Shown: one piece after another, positions 11,183-23,589 of the stretch | Position numbering within the stretch: position 1 is the first letter of the stretch | Layout of the letters: each line of letters begins with the position of its first letter | Assembly (NCBI RefSeq): GCF_027943255.1 | Contig: NC_072896.1 | Coordinates: forward strand, 123,535,879 to 123,599,878 | Length of the DNA: 64,000 bases | Source of the DNA: Anastrepha obliqua | Taxonomy: Eukaryota > Arthropoda > Insecta > Diptera > Tephritidae | Direction: 5' to 3' | Made by a program: the position numbers and the translations under genes | The notes under the pieces: model-generated | What the model was told of the DNA's origin: nothing | The model's database searches: none | Seen by the model: the letters and a program-made list of their open reading frames with translations, nothing else

Positions 11183-11829
11183 ACATGTATTTTGAATATA
11201 TTCCGGCAACTTTTTCATCAGGGTGGTATAATAATAAAAATCGGTAGGTCGGATCGACATGTAAGCCCCTATTCTATCAAAATCACTGCACAAGGATGAT
11301 TATTGCTATGTTAATTTTTTCATTTAAATAAAGTAGAAAAGAAATATTGAAAACCTTTCCCTTCACTTTCAGCACAGAGACTTACTGACAAGTTTCGGCA
11401 ACTTATTTATTCCTCATTCACTCATATAAATACAGAATTTCGTAAAATTTTCAAACTTCTAATCAGACCTTAAAAAAAATGTTCGAGTATGCAGTTTTTT
11501 ATCCCATTGAACTTTAAGATGAGAAAGTGAAGGTACGAAGTGGCTCAGAAACTAGACCAGACTCATTTCTAGGACCAGAGTTATTTTGTGGCATGAGAAA
11601 GATTAACTTCTTTTTCTTATTCACGAAGTAGAGGAAGAACAAAGAAGATCATACCGTGGCAGTCTACCAGGTTTAACACAATCAAAATCAATGATAGGTA
11701 GCTTTAAACTAAACCAATATAAAGAAGGAAAGTATGGAATTAAATAATTTTAGAAGAATCACAGAACCTTTTAAAGGACGTTGTAGATTGAACTTAATGG
11801 GTCCCTAGGGAGGAAGATGAAACCGCCAA
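11183..11829. other. No recognisable gene
   Basis: There is no domain-bearing frame. Part of 11560-11829 could be eroded upstream sequence of the Tc1-like remnant that follows, but I cannot align it by eye. Confidence 0.35.
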
Positions 11830-12097
11830 AAATGTACTGGCATCGCTAAGCGTACAAAGAAGTTTTTCGGCTTAAAAAATATTCCTATACTGAACTGGCC
11901 CGCAATTAGTCCAGAACCTCTGAAAATCGTTAGTGGAGAATCTCTGGAGCATTCTTAGCAAACATAAAGGCGGACGCCAGCTTAATGGCCTATTGCATCT
12001 TAAAAAAGCTATTCAACAGGAATGGGCAAAAATAAATTCAATGCCACGACGACTAGAATCAATTACAATAAATAACGGAGGACATATAAGCTATTAA
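11830..12097 (+). pseudogene. Tc1-like transposase, C-terminal remnant
   Basis: The last 35 codons are clear: LKKAIQQEWAKINSMPRRLE followed by NNGGHISY and a stop at 12095-12097. This is the typical Tc1/Bari-type C-terminus (a QEEW...SMPRRL...GGH pattern). Upstream in another frame, IPILNWPAISPEP corresponds to the WPA.SPDLNP block around the third catalytic residue, with D changed to E and a frameshift right after it. The residue that would complete the DDE triad lies in the shifted stretch (ENLW-like in frame with the C-terminus). The N-terminal two thirds are not recognisable. Confidence 0.7.
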
Positions 12098-14791
12098 ATA
12101 TTATTTTTTATTTCTTTCTTAGGATTTATTATTTTTTAGGGTTTAATAAAATAAGCAAATATTGGTTTTATCCCATATACCTATTTACTTTTACGCCTTT
12201 GAAAATTATTAATTTTTAATATTACTGGCTAGATTAAACCGTTTAACAGGCTTTATTCTTAATTTTATTTTCTTTCCTTATGCCAACAGGTAAAAGGATT
12301 GAAACTCTGATTATTTTAAAACAAAAAAATGTTTGTTGAGCTTAGTGTATATGGTTTTTGTAGGGAATGAACCATATTTTCATATGAAAATTACTAAAAT
12401 AAAATAATAAACAAATAAGTTGCAAAAGTTTATCAAAAACTTATCTGTGCTATAATTATTCAACGCAGTGTATAGCCGTACTAAGGACACTCACATTAAC
12501 AATCATTTAAATTACCAATGTTGGTCATAAACTATACTGCTCGTATCTCTAAGTTGCTGCAGGATCCAAACTGCGCCAAATTAAAACATCATTTATTTCT
12601 CCTTCTACCTTGGAAAGAGCTCATCTTGAAGACTGCTAGAGTAAAGAGTATAAAATGTGATGTAACATTCAAATCGAACCGAACTAAAGATGAAGCGAAG
12701 ATAAAATTGCACGCGGAGGAACAAGTTGAGCTCTGCAAACTAACACGAAAGCGTAAAGTAAAGTTGTTATATACTCACTTTTATCAAAACAACTTGAACT
12801 GTTTTGGAGAATGATTTTTTTTTGTTGATTTTTTTTTGTTTTCACGCAAAGCATCTGCCCACGAGCAGCGAAGTGTGCGTGTGACTGCTGCACAGGTAGC
12901 AATAAAAAAGTTGTTAGAATAAAAGCAATAAAGAAGTATGTGCTGCGGTTCAGCGTGATGGAGATCAGCATTGTCGCTATTCTGACTTAGAATAAGTTTC
13001 CTACAGCAGAAAGTAGCAGAGTGCACAACTCCTATACAACTTAGGTTTGCCATCGCAAGGACTTTACCACCTTTGTTCTTCGACTTTTTATGTGGCTTCG
13101 AGGATTACGGAATTTTTGTGATGGATTTTGCTTCTGATAACGCATGTTGCATGTAAGTCTATATCTATTTCCGATTACCGTAGCCACAATAAAATAACGA
13201 ATAATCTTGAAATCTATTTTCGAACCAATGTCCAGATTATTTATTAAATGCAAACTTTGTCGTTTTTTACAAAATTTATGCCAATTTTATATTCTGAGTA
13301 AGCAGCTTAAAAGATTTTCTTAATATTTTCTATGCATTTACACTGCATTGAATTAAATTCATGTTTTACACAACTTTCTTTTCCTGTACTTGGCTTACGT
13401 AAATATTTAATTAAATCCTCAGAAGCGTCTAACAAATTTTAAATTTTCCACTTACCACTCACATCTAAGCTTTCGCATATTTATTTAAATAATTCATAAA
13501 CTCATTGAATAGGTGAAGTGAGAAGAGAGAGGTGAAAGGATATAACATTTTTCCTATTCATTTTCACACTCACTTATAAATTACTAATTTTTTTAAATGG
13601 AGTGCAAAGCACTTCGAACTTTTCATATGGCAATAAATCTACCGGAAAGTATAAAATAATAAAATAAAAAGTAATGAAATTGTGACAAAAAGTAATAAAG
13701 CTGTATCCAAGTGGAGAACTTAACTTTTTTGGGCTTGTCAATGCCACATCGCCACACTGCCAAGTCAGCTCAACTACCTGAGCGCTGCTACTACAGCCTT
13801 AACTTTATCCCACTTAGGGCGCATTAAATATGTATGTGTGTATGTGAGATGCTAGAAAAACTCATGAAACACAACTTGCCGCAGGTTGCAATTTAATCAC
13901 CGCAGCTAAAAATATTCTTCGAGAATACATAAAAGTAAATATATATGTGTGTGTGTGTGTGTATGGAATAGTAGACTGAAGGCACTTTGAGTTATTTATT
14001 TTTATGCTGGGAAGCGTTAGGCCTGCCGCTCGCTTGCTTCAAGCGCTCGCGATGTAATAGCATAAAAAAGTTGTTTTTAAGATGCCAGATAGGAAATGAA
14101 AAGTTCGAGCATGGCTTAATTAATGTGATGAACTGAATGGGGAATGGAAAGAGCACAGAAGAGTGAGACTAAGGCCGTCCTCTCCCTATGTAAGCATCCA
14201 AGCAATTTATTACTGTAATTAAAAATGCCTTCAATGTAGCCAGTCATGCATGCCAGCCATCAAGTTGAATAAAAGGAAGCTCCAGTTGTTTTCAGTCCAA
14301 TGCAGGACCAGAACTGAAATATTTCACCAGTTAATAGTCATTGTTTGATATCTCAAAAGAGTAATTCATTTATTGTAAGAAATATTGTAAAACATTTTAA
14401 TATCAAGTAAAGATTTTATTTAAGAGTATTTAATTAAAAGTATTAGATTAACTGCATGGTCTAATTTACTATTAATGGTGGCTCGCTAAACATAGTTTCA
14501 CGTCTTCACTACTTTTGTCTTTGCCTTTTGCCTTTTAGTTTTCTCACTATTCACAATCAGCGCTCAAGAGAGAGTATCGTTGATCTTTTAGCTGCCAGGT
14601 AGGGTTGTATTTAGAGAGGAGAGTAGTAAATACTTAATCGACGCTTACGTCAATTAAGCTTCGACTCATGTCATCAACAGTTATCTAGAATTAAGCTGAA
14701 ACCCGCCACGTAGGGATTCTGCTTTGGAAGGTCCAAAAAGTCGGCTTATTTTACTTAGATCTATATTTTACTTAAAAAAAAAAATAAATAA
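12098..14791. other. Non-coding; contains a (GT)n microsatellite
   Basis: There is no supported gene over about 2.7 kb. Two overlapping minus-strand frames at 12684-13053 and a plus frame at 12518-12814 have no recognisable domain. A (TG)n run with TATATA flank lies near 13941-13964. Sequence near 12340-12400 resembles 42535-42590 (see findings) and may be the untranslated end of a Tc1-like element. Confidence 0.4.
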
Positions 14792-15099
14792 TTGGCGCGT
14801 ACACTTCTGTTAGGTGCTTGGCCGAGCTCCTCCTCCTATTTGTGGTGTGCGTCTTGATGTTGTTCCACAAATGGAGGGACCTACAGTTTCAAGCCGACTC
14901 CGAACGGCAAATATTTTTATGAGGAGCTTTTTCATGGCAGAAATACACTCGGAGGTTTGCCATTGCCTGCCGAGGGGGGACCGCTATTAGAAAAATGTTT
15001 TTATTAATTTTGCTTTCACCGAGATTCGAACCAACGATCTCTCTGTGAATTCCGAATGGTAATCACGCACCAACCCATTCGGCTACGGCGGCCGCCGTA
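14792..15099 (-). repeat. tRNA-derived SINE, copy 2 (complete, about 308 bp)
   Basis: This is the best copy. On the minus strand it begins at 15099 with a perfect 16-bp palindrome (TACGGCGGCCGCCGTA, containing a NotI site). The pol III A box follows (TAGCCGAATGGGTTGGTGCG), then about 35 bp with a CCATTCGGAA arm, then the B box (GGTTCGAATCTC). The body contains CAGGCAATGGCAAACC, GAGTGTATTTCTGCCATG, CCGTTCGGAGTCGGCTTGAA and GTAGGTCCCTCCATTTG. It ends in GTACGCGCCAATTATTTATTT and an A/T-rich tail. The A-to-B spacing is that of a tRNA with a long variable arm (Ser/Leu type). It has no protein product and would be copied by a LINE in trans. Confidence 0.88.
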
Positions 15100-16549
15100 C
15101 TAACATGGTATATCAGCGCATATATAGTCACAGCTGCAAAAGCTATCCAGATGCCTCCGGATATGCATTCCTGAATGCAGTGAGCTGTCATACAAGCATT
15201 CGAGTGCAGCCAATCAATTTGAGGCGCAATTGCTCCTGCGGCGATTTTTATTATTTATAGATTTTTGTAAACTGGCAAGCAGCATAAAAAATCGAGACAA
15301 ACTATTTTTTTGTCCACTCCCTCCTCTTTACTCTGATCGAAAAACATTTAGAAAGCAATTGTGGAACAATTTTTAGGGCAAGTTGAGACATTTTTTCTAA
15401 CAATTGAATTGTATCTCTCAAACTTTCAAAAAATTAAAATTCCGAAATTTAGATTTTTCTAATTCCATATGGCAGATAAACTCCACAAAAATTTTCATCT
15501 CCAACCTACCCACCATTTTGACGTTGAGTTTAAGAGGAATAGTTACCAGTTACAAATTACAAGTAAAATATATTTTTATATAACTTTTTTTTTGTTAGAT
15601 AATGTTTTGTTTATTATTTTCGTTGTATTTCGAATAGGATTTTTTTCGTAATTCCTTTTCTTTTTGTTTTTTGAAATCTTGTTTACGTTAGTTTGCAAAT
15701 ATGGTTAAATACTATTCGTTCTTCAATCAAAACTATGTAAATCAACTTCATACAAAATTTCGAAAGATTAAAAAAAAAATTGCTTTAAATTTTGCACTTT
15801 TTAATTTGAATTTTTAAAAATTTTCGTGTACGCCGTAGCATGGCTCGTAAAATTTTTATTAATTAAGACTAGATTTAAGTAGTTGTCCACTATGGGACTC
15901 GGTCTGGCTCACAGCCCAGTGTGATGCCGCGTAGACTTGTCCTTATCTCTTTTAAAACCAGTGTTAACTTTTCAAAAATTTAGAAGATCTCTGTTTTGCA
16001 GCGTAATGAGATCTTCCAACTCATTAAAAAATTATCCCGCTAAAGTGATATATCTACGTCTGGATAGAGCAGGGCAATGGCGCAAGTTGCAGGAGATCAT
16101 CTCTTCCTCATCTAAGCAGCTTCTGCAGAAGTCTGGAGCATAACTTTGACGAAGGTTCTATCGTTCAGAATGTTTTAATATACGAAAAACTAGTAATGCT
16201 CGAAAAGCGGTTTTTCGTTAATTCCTCACGCGCCAGCACAATGGACTATGAGCCTGAGTGTATCCCATACTGGATCTAATATAACCTACCCTTAAACAAA
16301 AACATGGAGAAAATCAGGTGCTTGAAAAAAAGCGGGCATGCAAGCCAACAAAATATTTTTGCGAAATAATCTGCAAATATCTCGAAAGCGGTTAAGTCTT
16401 GTACATCACGTCACATAGTCGTCAGGAATTAACTGAATTATAATGTGTTTAAACATCTAGGCCGACCTTCCCGGTAACACTGAATAGGTAGTTATACTTA
16501 CATAGAGATAGGGTCTATTATGGGTATCTACATGCCACCACTAGCGTCG
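15100..16549. other. No recognisable gene
   Basis: AT-rich. Frames at 15469-15651 and 15937-16143 have no nameable domain. The part after about 15880 is less AT-rich and may be older transposon sequence, but I could not assign it. Confidence 0.35.
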
Positions 16550-17250
16550 CCGGATGGAGATCCCAAACCATGCAGCGGTGGTCAAGCCGATGAGACACTG
16601 AATTGAGCGACAGATGGACGGCGAGACTCATTTCAACAATAGACAAATGGGCTCAAAGGAACTTCAGGGAAGTGAACTATTTCATAGCCAGTTCCATTCG
16701 GGCCACAGATACTTCCCGAAATACCGCATAGGTAGGGGCCCGAGATGCATATAATGCGAAACACCGGGCGATGACTCCGCGCACACGTTATTTACTTGAG
16801 ACAGATGGCTCTTGGAAAGCGATGCTCTGCGGGAGCAGATTGATGACATCGCGCCGACCAACAAAATGCTTGAACGCGGGGACAGCTGGAATGCGGTTAA
16901 GACATACATTGGAGACGAATTACGAAAACAAAGGACAGACTTCGGCACAGTACAACAAAGCGAAGCCTCTTAGTCAGAGACATAAGGAGACGAGCCTATA
17001 GCAAGAAGCTGAATGCAAATATGGTGGACCTAGACGTGGGTGAATAGGGCTAGTCCATTTCATGAACGTCGTTCATGACCCTCCCGTACTACAGCAGAAA
17101 TAGTCCCGGGAAGGGAATCTTCGCAAAAGGGGAATACGGATTGTTCTAGTGGCCACGCCACTCAACGCAGAAGACGACGGCCGCTGTAACCCTACATTTG
17201 ACACTGCCACGCCTTGAATCCCACGCCACTCATCAAAAAAACAGGGTATC
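16550..17250 (+). pseudogene. R1-clade LINE, 3' end (copy 1)
   Basis: Translating across frames gives the C-terminus of an R1-type LINE polyprotein. In order: QTMQRWSSR and DRWTARLISTIDKWAQ, then REVNYF (to about 16685), then after a frameshift GHRYFPKYRIGRGPRCIIC with ETPGDDSAHTLF (the CCHC-like zinc knuckle near the protein's end). An in-frame stop interrupts it, followed by DRWLLESDALREQIDDIAP and DSWNAVKTYIGDELRKQRTD. The 3' part (about 16978-17180) matches 56886-57095 of the second R1-type copy, including GACGAGCCTATAG and GTTCCGGGAAGGGA-like blocks. The reverse transcriptase and endonuclease parts are missing, consistent with 5' truncation during target-primed reverse transcription. Confidence 0.8.
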
Positions 17251-20220
17251 TACCCGGAAGGGCTCAGAGATGTTCCATTTATCTACTGTAAGTGAGAAAT
17301 TAGATCGCAACGGTAGTACAGTGGACAAATTAGCCCACCTCGTCGGGGCTAGCAAACTTCTCGGCAACTCAATTGAATTTACCTAGCATATGGTCGCATT
17401 TACTTGAAAAATAGTTGGGATTTCCGCAGTTATTTCATCAGCTTCTTATTCTACCAGGACAAAAGAAAAGACGCATACTCAAATGCGCATCCGTTTCTAC
17501 CTGTCAATGCACTTTTGCGTCATTTTTGAAAGTTCAAACTTAATGAAAATCAAGACACTGCACTCTCAATTAAATTAAGAATCCAAATAAAAACCAAATC
17601 TTCCTGCATTTTCAATTTCCAAAAATCATGCTGACTTTGCTTTTGGTCATTCGCAGCGTCACACTCAATTTACTTCGACCCACAAATTCTATCAATGTTT
17701 TGAGTTGCTAATTGCATGGCATTCCAGTGTCACGATTGTGCCGCCCAACCAAATTACGCTAAGCATATTTCATTAAAACGTGACAAAAGTGAACGATGCC
17801 ACGCAAGGACATACGCCAATTTTTTGCTTCGCATTAATTCTAATTAAGGAAAATAAAAGCAATTAATTGTGTAATTAATCGCCAAGAAATTGGCATCTAC
17901 TTAATGTAAATTTATTACACTTATTTCACGCATTTTTAGATTCGTTTGTGCTGCTGCCGAATCTCAATACGAGAATAGAAAAAGAAATCAAAAAATTTCG
18001 ATGTACATAAAAATGCGGATACGCAAAACGACAAAGCGAAAGTGGTGCTTTGTGTTGTGGTTGCGCAGAGAAGGCCGTTGGTGCGCCACACAAACACAAA
18101 CAAGTTTACGTTGACACACCAAATGCCCCATGCACCACTACTGTTTTAAGAACGCTAATTATACAAGTAGAGCAACGATCTACGACCTGCATATAAAACG
18201 CCTAATTAGAGCTGCTCGCTTCCGTTGATGGGCAACCCTAACATTGCCTTTGCTCAAAGCAGATTTTGGCAGTGGGGCGCATGGAAGAAGTGAGTGCCTG
18301 CAACGAAAAGTTGAACAATAACCAGCGACCGGCGCATCGTCTTGCGCTTGTCACTCGGCTCCCCAGCACCCACAGGCCATCACAGTGATTGCCACCTACT
18401 TTGTGGCATTAAGCGAAATGGCAAGTTATGAATAATGTAAGCAGACATTTCAACCTAAGCCCATATTTTCATGCACACACACATGCACTTTCCCGTCCTA
18501 TATATTTCAGTAGTTTCTTTGTCGGCACACAAAGACTGAGGGCGGAAGAGTAAAGTGAACAGTTACAATGCTACATTCAAGCCATGCCTGCCCCAATTGA
18601 TTGCACTTTTCTCAGTTCTCAAGGAGCACAAATTTTAATATGCAAAATGCCATAAAAGGCCTTTTGAATGGCACTTAATTATTGGTGACTAAGTTGGCTT
18701 GTAAGAAGGACCAAAAATGTGAATATTTATTGTTTTTTTCTTGCACAAGAGTAGGAACATTTGTGGCTACTTTGAGGTGCAAAAACATTGCACATTTTTC
18801 GAGTATCATGAAATTAAATGCACATCAATCAACAAGGATGATTTTAGGTTTCTGTATGTTTATTTACTACTTGGATATAATGACAAAAACGTTCAGCAGA
18901 AATGTTGCCAGGAAGAAAAGAAAAGGCTTCTCATGCAAATCTACCCGCAAAACCCACTCGCATAACATTAATTTATTTAAAATTGTGAATTACTGATTTT
19001 AGCTACACACTTTTGTTTTTTTAAACGGAAATCAAATGTCTTTTATGATTCAACCTTTCGAGACTTGCGTCACATAATATTCTTTTGCAATTTTATATTA
19101 AAATTACTTGTTTTTTTTGTGCGATTTGTGTGATTTTATTCTGACAAAAATCGAAAAGCGGATTTTAGCTAGACATATTATGGAATTTCCAAAAAATGTT
19201 GTATTTTATTATTCAACTCTTCTGAACTTATAAAAAATGTACAATACAATATTTTTTTCTAAAGACATAGATATCTTATATTGCCAAATAACTCTAAACC
19301 TAAATCTTACTAGTCATATTATTAAAACCAAATCTTGCGCCATACCTGCTATTGTTAGGCGTCATAAACTTCGATTACTCCAACCTTTATATGCTGAAGC
19401 TTCTTTATATGGCGCTTATACGTTCCAAATTTGAGTCTGCAACCTTTTCATAAAGAGAGACTGAATAAACATATAAACACAGAGGCATCCATCCTTGCTG
19501 GCACAAATAAATGGAGAAGAAGGCTGTAGTGAAAAAAGCCACAAGATCTGGTCAATTGAAAAAAACAAACCCCAATAATTAATTTACATTATATAAAATT
19601 TAAGTGGAGTATTCCAATACTATTTAGTTTTATACAAACGTACTACAAATTGTTCGTTAGTTAATGAAAACTAAATAAAAGAAAGGAATATGGACCATGG
19701 TGCTAGAACTAAACGAATCCAGAAAGTATCCTTACATTTTGCGTTGCGTAATTTACGCTTCACGGATCCCTCACATATTAAGCGAGATGCTTATTGATTA
19801 GCTTAATATCATTACAGAGAAGAAGAATAATATTATCTTCCTTGAGAGGATTTTCTTTAATATTCCGGCCAGTGTTCTTTGTAGTTTCTCTATGTTGGCT
19901 CCTTAAAATCTCTTTATACTCGAAATGCTCCTATTATTTGAACTTTAATTGAGTTTAATAAAATCTCTAAATTGATTGAGATAGATTTTTCATATTCAAA
20001 AGATCAAATATTTATTTGTACTCTCTTTTTATTAATGCCTATTAACCTTAAAATGTGCCTACTTAGTCTGTAAGAATTTATTATATTCATTGTCTCAATA
20101 AATGAATAAAAAAATAGTGCGGGAGAACGACTTTGCCATATCAATTTTAAGATAAAAGACTTGAAATAGCTTTCATTTGATTCTTATACTGCAATATTTT
20201 ATATCACCACAAACTCGAAT
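17251..20220. other. No recognisable gene
   Basis: About 3 kb without a domain-bearing frame. Base composition around 17600-18600 is less AT-rich than elsewhere and lacks recognisable repeats, so it may be unique host sequence (intergenic or intronic). The longest frame, 18682-18996, is not recognisable. Confidence 0.4.
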
Positions 20221-20453
20221 GGCGGCGGCCGTGGACGAATAGGTTGGAATATCCGTGCATGAAACACCAAGTCACAGAAAAAGCGCTTTTTAATAGCGGT
20301 CGGCTCTCGACAGGCAATGGCAAGCCTCCGAGTATATTTCTACCATGAAAATATCTGCCGTTCGGAGTCGGCTTGAAACTGTAGGATCCCCAACGCCACA
20401 AATTGGAGGAGCAGCTCGTCCAAACACTCAGGCAAGAGTGTAAGCGACAATTA
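20221..20453 (+). repeat. tRNA-derived SINE, copy 3 (tRNA part deleted)
   Basis: The same family as 14.8 kb, on the plus strand. The GC head (GGCGGCGGCCGTGG) and a damaged A box (GACGAATAGGTTGG) are followed directly by ATCCGTGCATGAAACACC, so the B box has been lost in a deletion. The body is well preserved: GACAGGCAATGGCAAGCC, CCGTTCGGAGTCGGCTTGAA, GTAGG, AGGAGCAGCTCG and the GTGTAAGCGACAATTA tail. Without its B box it could not be transcribed from its own promoter. Confidence 0.82.
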
Positions 20454-20485
20454 CATTTTATTTTTATTTTAATAATCTCCCGTAT

Positions 20486-20570
20486 AAATCATCATAAAAT
20501 GAAATGATTGAAGTGCCGGTCTGGCACTCCTCAATTAGCACTAAAGCGCCATTTTGATAAATTTTCATAC
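20486..20570 (+). repeat. Short dispersed repeat, copy 1
   Basis: About 70 bp here (core GAAGTGCCGGTCTGGCACTC) matches 46425-46500 in the same orientation at roughly three bases in four or better. The core is an imperfect palindrome (AGTGCC ... GGCACT). It lies just beyond the 3' side of the Jockey-type LINE remnant, and may be part of that LINE or of an unidentified element. Confidence 0.6.
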
Positions 20571-20699
20571 AGACTAGAGAAAAATGTGATTAAAAGCAAT
20601 CGAAGTTTTACAACTAGCAATCACTATAAATTCAGTATTAAGCGACTAAATTTAAAGTTTTTACAAAACTAAATCTATATAAAGCGAAATCAAGCAGCC

Positions 20700-21370
20700 T
20701 GCAACTGAATTACGGTATCTCAGTACGCAAGCAACGGGTCTTTACTCGCAAATGTAGTCTTAAAGTTGTCCCCATAAAAAGAGTAAACATTGCGAAAACT
20801 TCTTTGTGGAATATTGAAACTTAACCGCTCAAATATAAGTGGACAATCGGCGATGTCATTGACAACACTCAAAATAAACGAAAGTCTTGTCCTCCTTTCA
20901 AGAGATTTTAAATTAATTAGCTTTAACCGAGAATTATACGATGACAAAAGGGCCTCAATTAGTAAGGAACGTAGCGCGGGCTTGAGAATTATATTTTGCA
21001 CGCGAATTCATCGAAATTTGGTCGTAAGGTCTTCTAAGTGAAAACGAACAAGAGGCATAAAGAGCAATTTTTAGGTATACGGATCAGAAAATTCAGATGC
21101 ATTGCGACGAATGAAGCATACAACCGAGTACGATTTTGAAAGAATAAAATTAATGTGACTACTGAAGGAAAATTTTATATCGAATAAAACTCCAAGATCT
21201 GTTAAACTTTGTATGTAGTACATTTTTAGAAATTTTGTAGGAAGTGTTAAAAAGTACGCCCCGAAAATGTTAAATACAATTTTTTTTTAATATTCAACGA
21301 TAGACGCGCCCTGATGAAGATTGTTCATGTCGAATTGAAGCTTCTGAGCATCCAATGAGTCCTTAACAGT
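20700..21370 (-). pseudogene. Jockey-clade LINE reverse transcriptase, C-terminal end
   Basis: Minus-strand translation across frames gives the end of a Jockey-type polyprotein. DAQKLQFDMNNLHQ lies near 21340, then LTDLGVLFDIKFSFSSHINF with LSKSYSVVCFIRRNASEFSD (about 21210-21065), which is the region after the reverse transcriptase thumb. After a deletion of the usual YAS.VW block, LLIEALLSSYNSRLKLINL and LERRTRLSFILSVV follow in the open frame at 21001-20720. That frame ends with the usual RLSFNIPQRSFRN motif. The catalytic reverse transcriptase core and the endonuclease are missing. Small deletions and frameshifts show it is dead. Confidence 0.8.
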
Positions 21371-22634
21371 TGAGAAAATTTTTAAATCACAAAAAAATAT
21401 TTGATATTCTCTTAAACTAATAGTCTCACTGCAAACAGTGCGAAATATGGAAAAACGAAGGCATTTATGCCCCGAAAGAGCCTCTCAAAAAACCGTCTCA
21501 CCATTTGGATTATAAATACAAATCCCTCTATTTTCCGGTTGAAAATCAAACCACCGATTCCTCTCACAATAAACGCATGCGGCATTTCATACCCTATTCT
21601 GTACGCAAAACAGACCAACGCTTCCACCGGAATGCAAAATAAAAATACCAAACCTTGAACTTTTCTAGCCTTCCTGTACTTAAAATTTGTTAAATTTAAT
21701 GCAACAACTGACTAGAGCAATCAATTATTGAAATGCATATATCCACTTGTATGTCTGTCTGTCCCTATATAAGTCTGTATATATACCAAAATACATACGT
21801 TGGTATATGAATAATTTAAAGACTCCAATAAGCTACGCGCAGAAATAGAAAAATGGATAGTTTCCAAAGCTTGCAGTAGCCAACAAATATAACAATAAAA
21901 CAGACAAAAATTACCACTCACACAAATAAACCACAAAACAAAAAAATAAAAATAAAAATAAAGCGAAACGCAAAATAATTCAAAATATGCGCATCCTTGA
22001 CTTTACTTGCATAGAAACGTACTTTTCCCTACTTTATTGTGCGCTCACAATGAGTCAAGCCAAATGAGTGCGCGCTTACCCACCCAGCAAAACTTACCAA
22101 GGCGAGGCCGTAACGCAGCAGGCAGACAGTCGGGCGAGCGAGCTTCTATTATTCACGAATTCGACGAGTATTTAGGCCGCCTGCCAGTTTGCTCTATGTT
22201 TCTACTAGCGCTTTTATGTACTGTGCAACAAAGTAGTTGTATAGTATTTTTGTAGAGGAGTTACAGTTACTGCCATTTGCAACCATCAGGGTCATGCTAT
22301 GGAAAATGCGATGAATAAGTGAAGGAAAAAAAATAAATAAACACAAGAAATTAAAAAATAAAAACCAAAAAAAATTATGTGCAGAAGTTACAATTGAAAA
22401 CTTGCAGCACTCACTTAGTGGATTGATGTTGTTCCTATTGGAGGCAAAGTGGAGTAGCAAAGGAAATTATTCCATACCATCCAGCATCAAATACAAAGCA
22501 GTATGCAGAATTGATGTAAGTGAAAGAAAGTAGTGAATGATACAAACATTGCCTGTAAAAAGTGTTAGTGAGAAAAATGTAAAGATAAATTGTCCTATTT
22601 TTGGGTATCGGGTTTATTTTATTATATATATATA
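21371..22634. other. No recognisable gene
   Basis: Overlapping frames on both strands at 21412-21658 mirror each other and have no domain; one is hydrophobic but low in complexity. The rest is AT-rich. No repeat family was recognised. Confidence 0.35.
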
Positions 22635-23217
22635 CAGGGTTGCCAATATTCGACGGACCCACCTGGCAATCCTGTATCTTTTGACAGAGATGTCAGATCG
22701 CTTAATGACATACCGCGTTGGAAGCGTGAATCCAAGCAGATTTTTACCATAGAACAGTAAACGCCACGCAAGCGGTTACAAATTGTTGAAATTTACATTC
22801 AACAAAAGCAGCCAATTGTGAAAACTCAACGTGCGCATAAAAAATTAAATAATGTGAAAAGTGCGCCTTCTAAGAACATCATTAACCGTTTGTACGAAAG
22901 GCTTTCGACTGGTGATGCTCTTTCTAATCCAAAGAGGCCATCTCAAAACCGACCAAGGTGATCGGATAAGAATATTGCTCTTGTACGGGCCATGTTGAGA
23001 CGTCGTCAAGGACATCCCAAAATCGCTGTTCTCAGCAATTGGGCATTGCTCGGACCACTTTACAACGAATTATCCGCATTGATTTGCATTTATTCCCGTA
23101 TAAGATTCAATTGACGCAAAGATTGTTGCCTGCGGACAAGCCTCGTCGATTGGAATGGGCCCAAAGAGCCATCAAAATTCGTCGGGTCCGTCGAATATGG
23201 GCAACTGTATATGTATA
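22635..23217 (+). pseudogene. DDE_3-type transposase, N-terminal remnant cut by a SINE
   Basis: The 5' end begins CAGGGTTGCCAATATTCGAC at 22635 after TA. Translation across frames gives a helix-turn-helix start (TPRKRLQIVEIYIQQKQPIV), then NIALVRAMLRRRQ. After a frameshift come QQLGIARTTLQRII-like and IDLHLFPYKIQLTQRLLPAD, then PRRLEWAQRAIKI. This is the N-terminal domain of the IS630/Tc1-type transposases whose catalytic half (QQDGATCHT type) appears at 54.2 and 59.9 kb. The match is abruptly ended at 23217-23220 by a minus-strand SINE. I see no catalytic domain beyond the SINE. Confidence 0.7.
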
Positions 23218-23219
23218 AT

Positions 23220-23505
23220 GGGCGCTTACACTCTTTTTGGGTGTTTGGCCGAGCTCCATGTCGTCTTGATGTTGTTCCACAAAGGGAGGGGCCTACCTTT
23301 TCAAGCCGACTCCGAACAACAGATGTTTTTGTTTTTATGTGGAGCTTTTTCATGGTAGAAGTACACTCGGAGGTTTGCCATTGCTTACCGAGGGGCGGCC
23401 GCTATTAGAAAAAACTTTTTCTTAATTTTCGTGATTCACCGAGACTCGAACCTACACTCGCTCTGCACTGACACACCAACCCTTTCGGCTACGGCGGCCG
23501 CCGTA
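23220..23505 (-). repeat. tRNA-derived SINE, copy 4 (inserted in a transposon)
   Basis: On the minus strand it starts at 23505 with the same perfect palindrome TACGGCGGCCGCCGTA. The A box (TAGCCGAAAGGGTTGGTGTG) and the B-box region (GTTCGAGTCTC) follow, then the shared body, ending GTGTAAGCGCCCATTATACA near 23218. The B box has one change from the GGTTCGAATC consensus. It sits immediately after the last recognisable codons of the DDE transposase N-terminus, so it inserted later than that element. Flanking duplications are not clear. Confidence 0.85.
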
Positions 23506-23589
23506 TTATTATTATTATTATTGTTTTTATCTTATTTTATTAGTTAATCTATTTTTTGCTTACTTATTTATTATTACATTTAATTGTGA

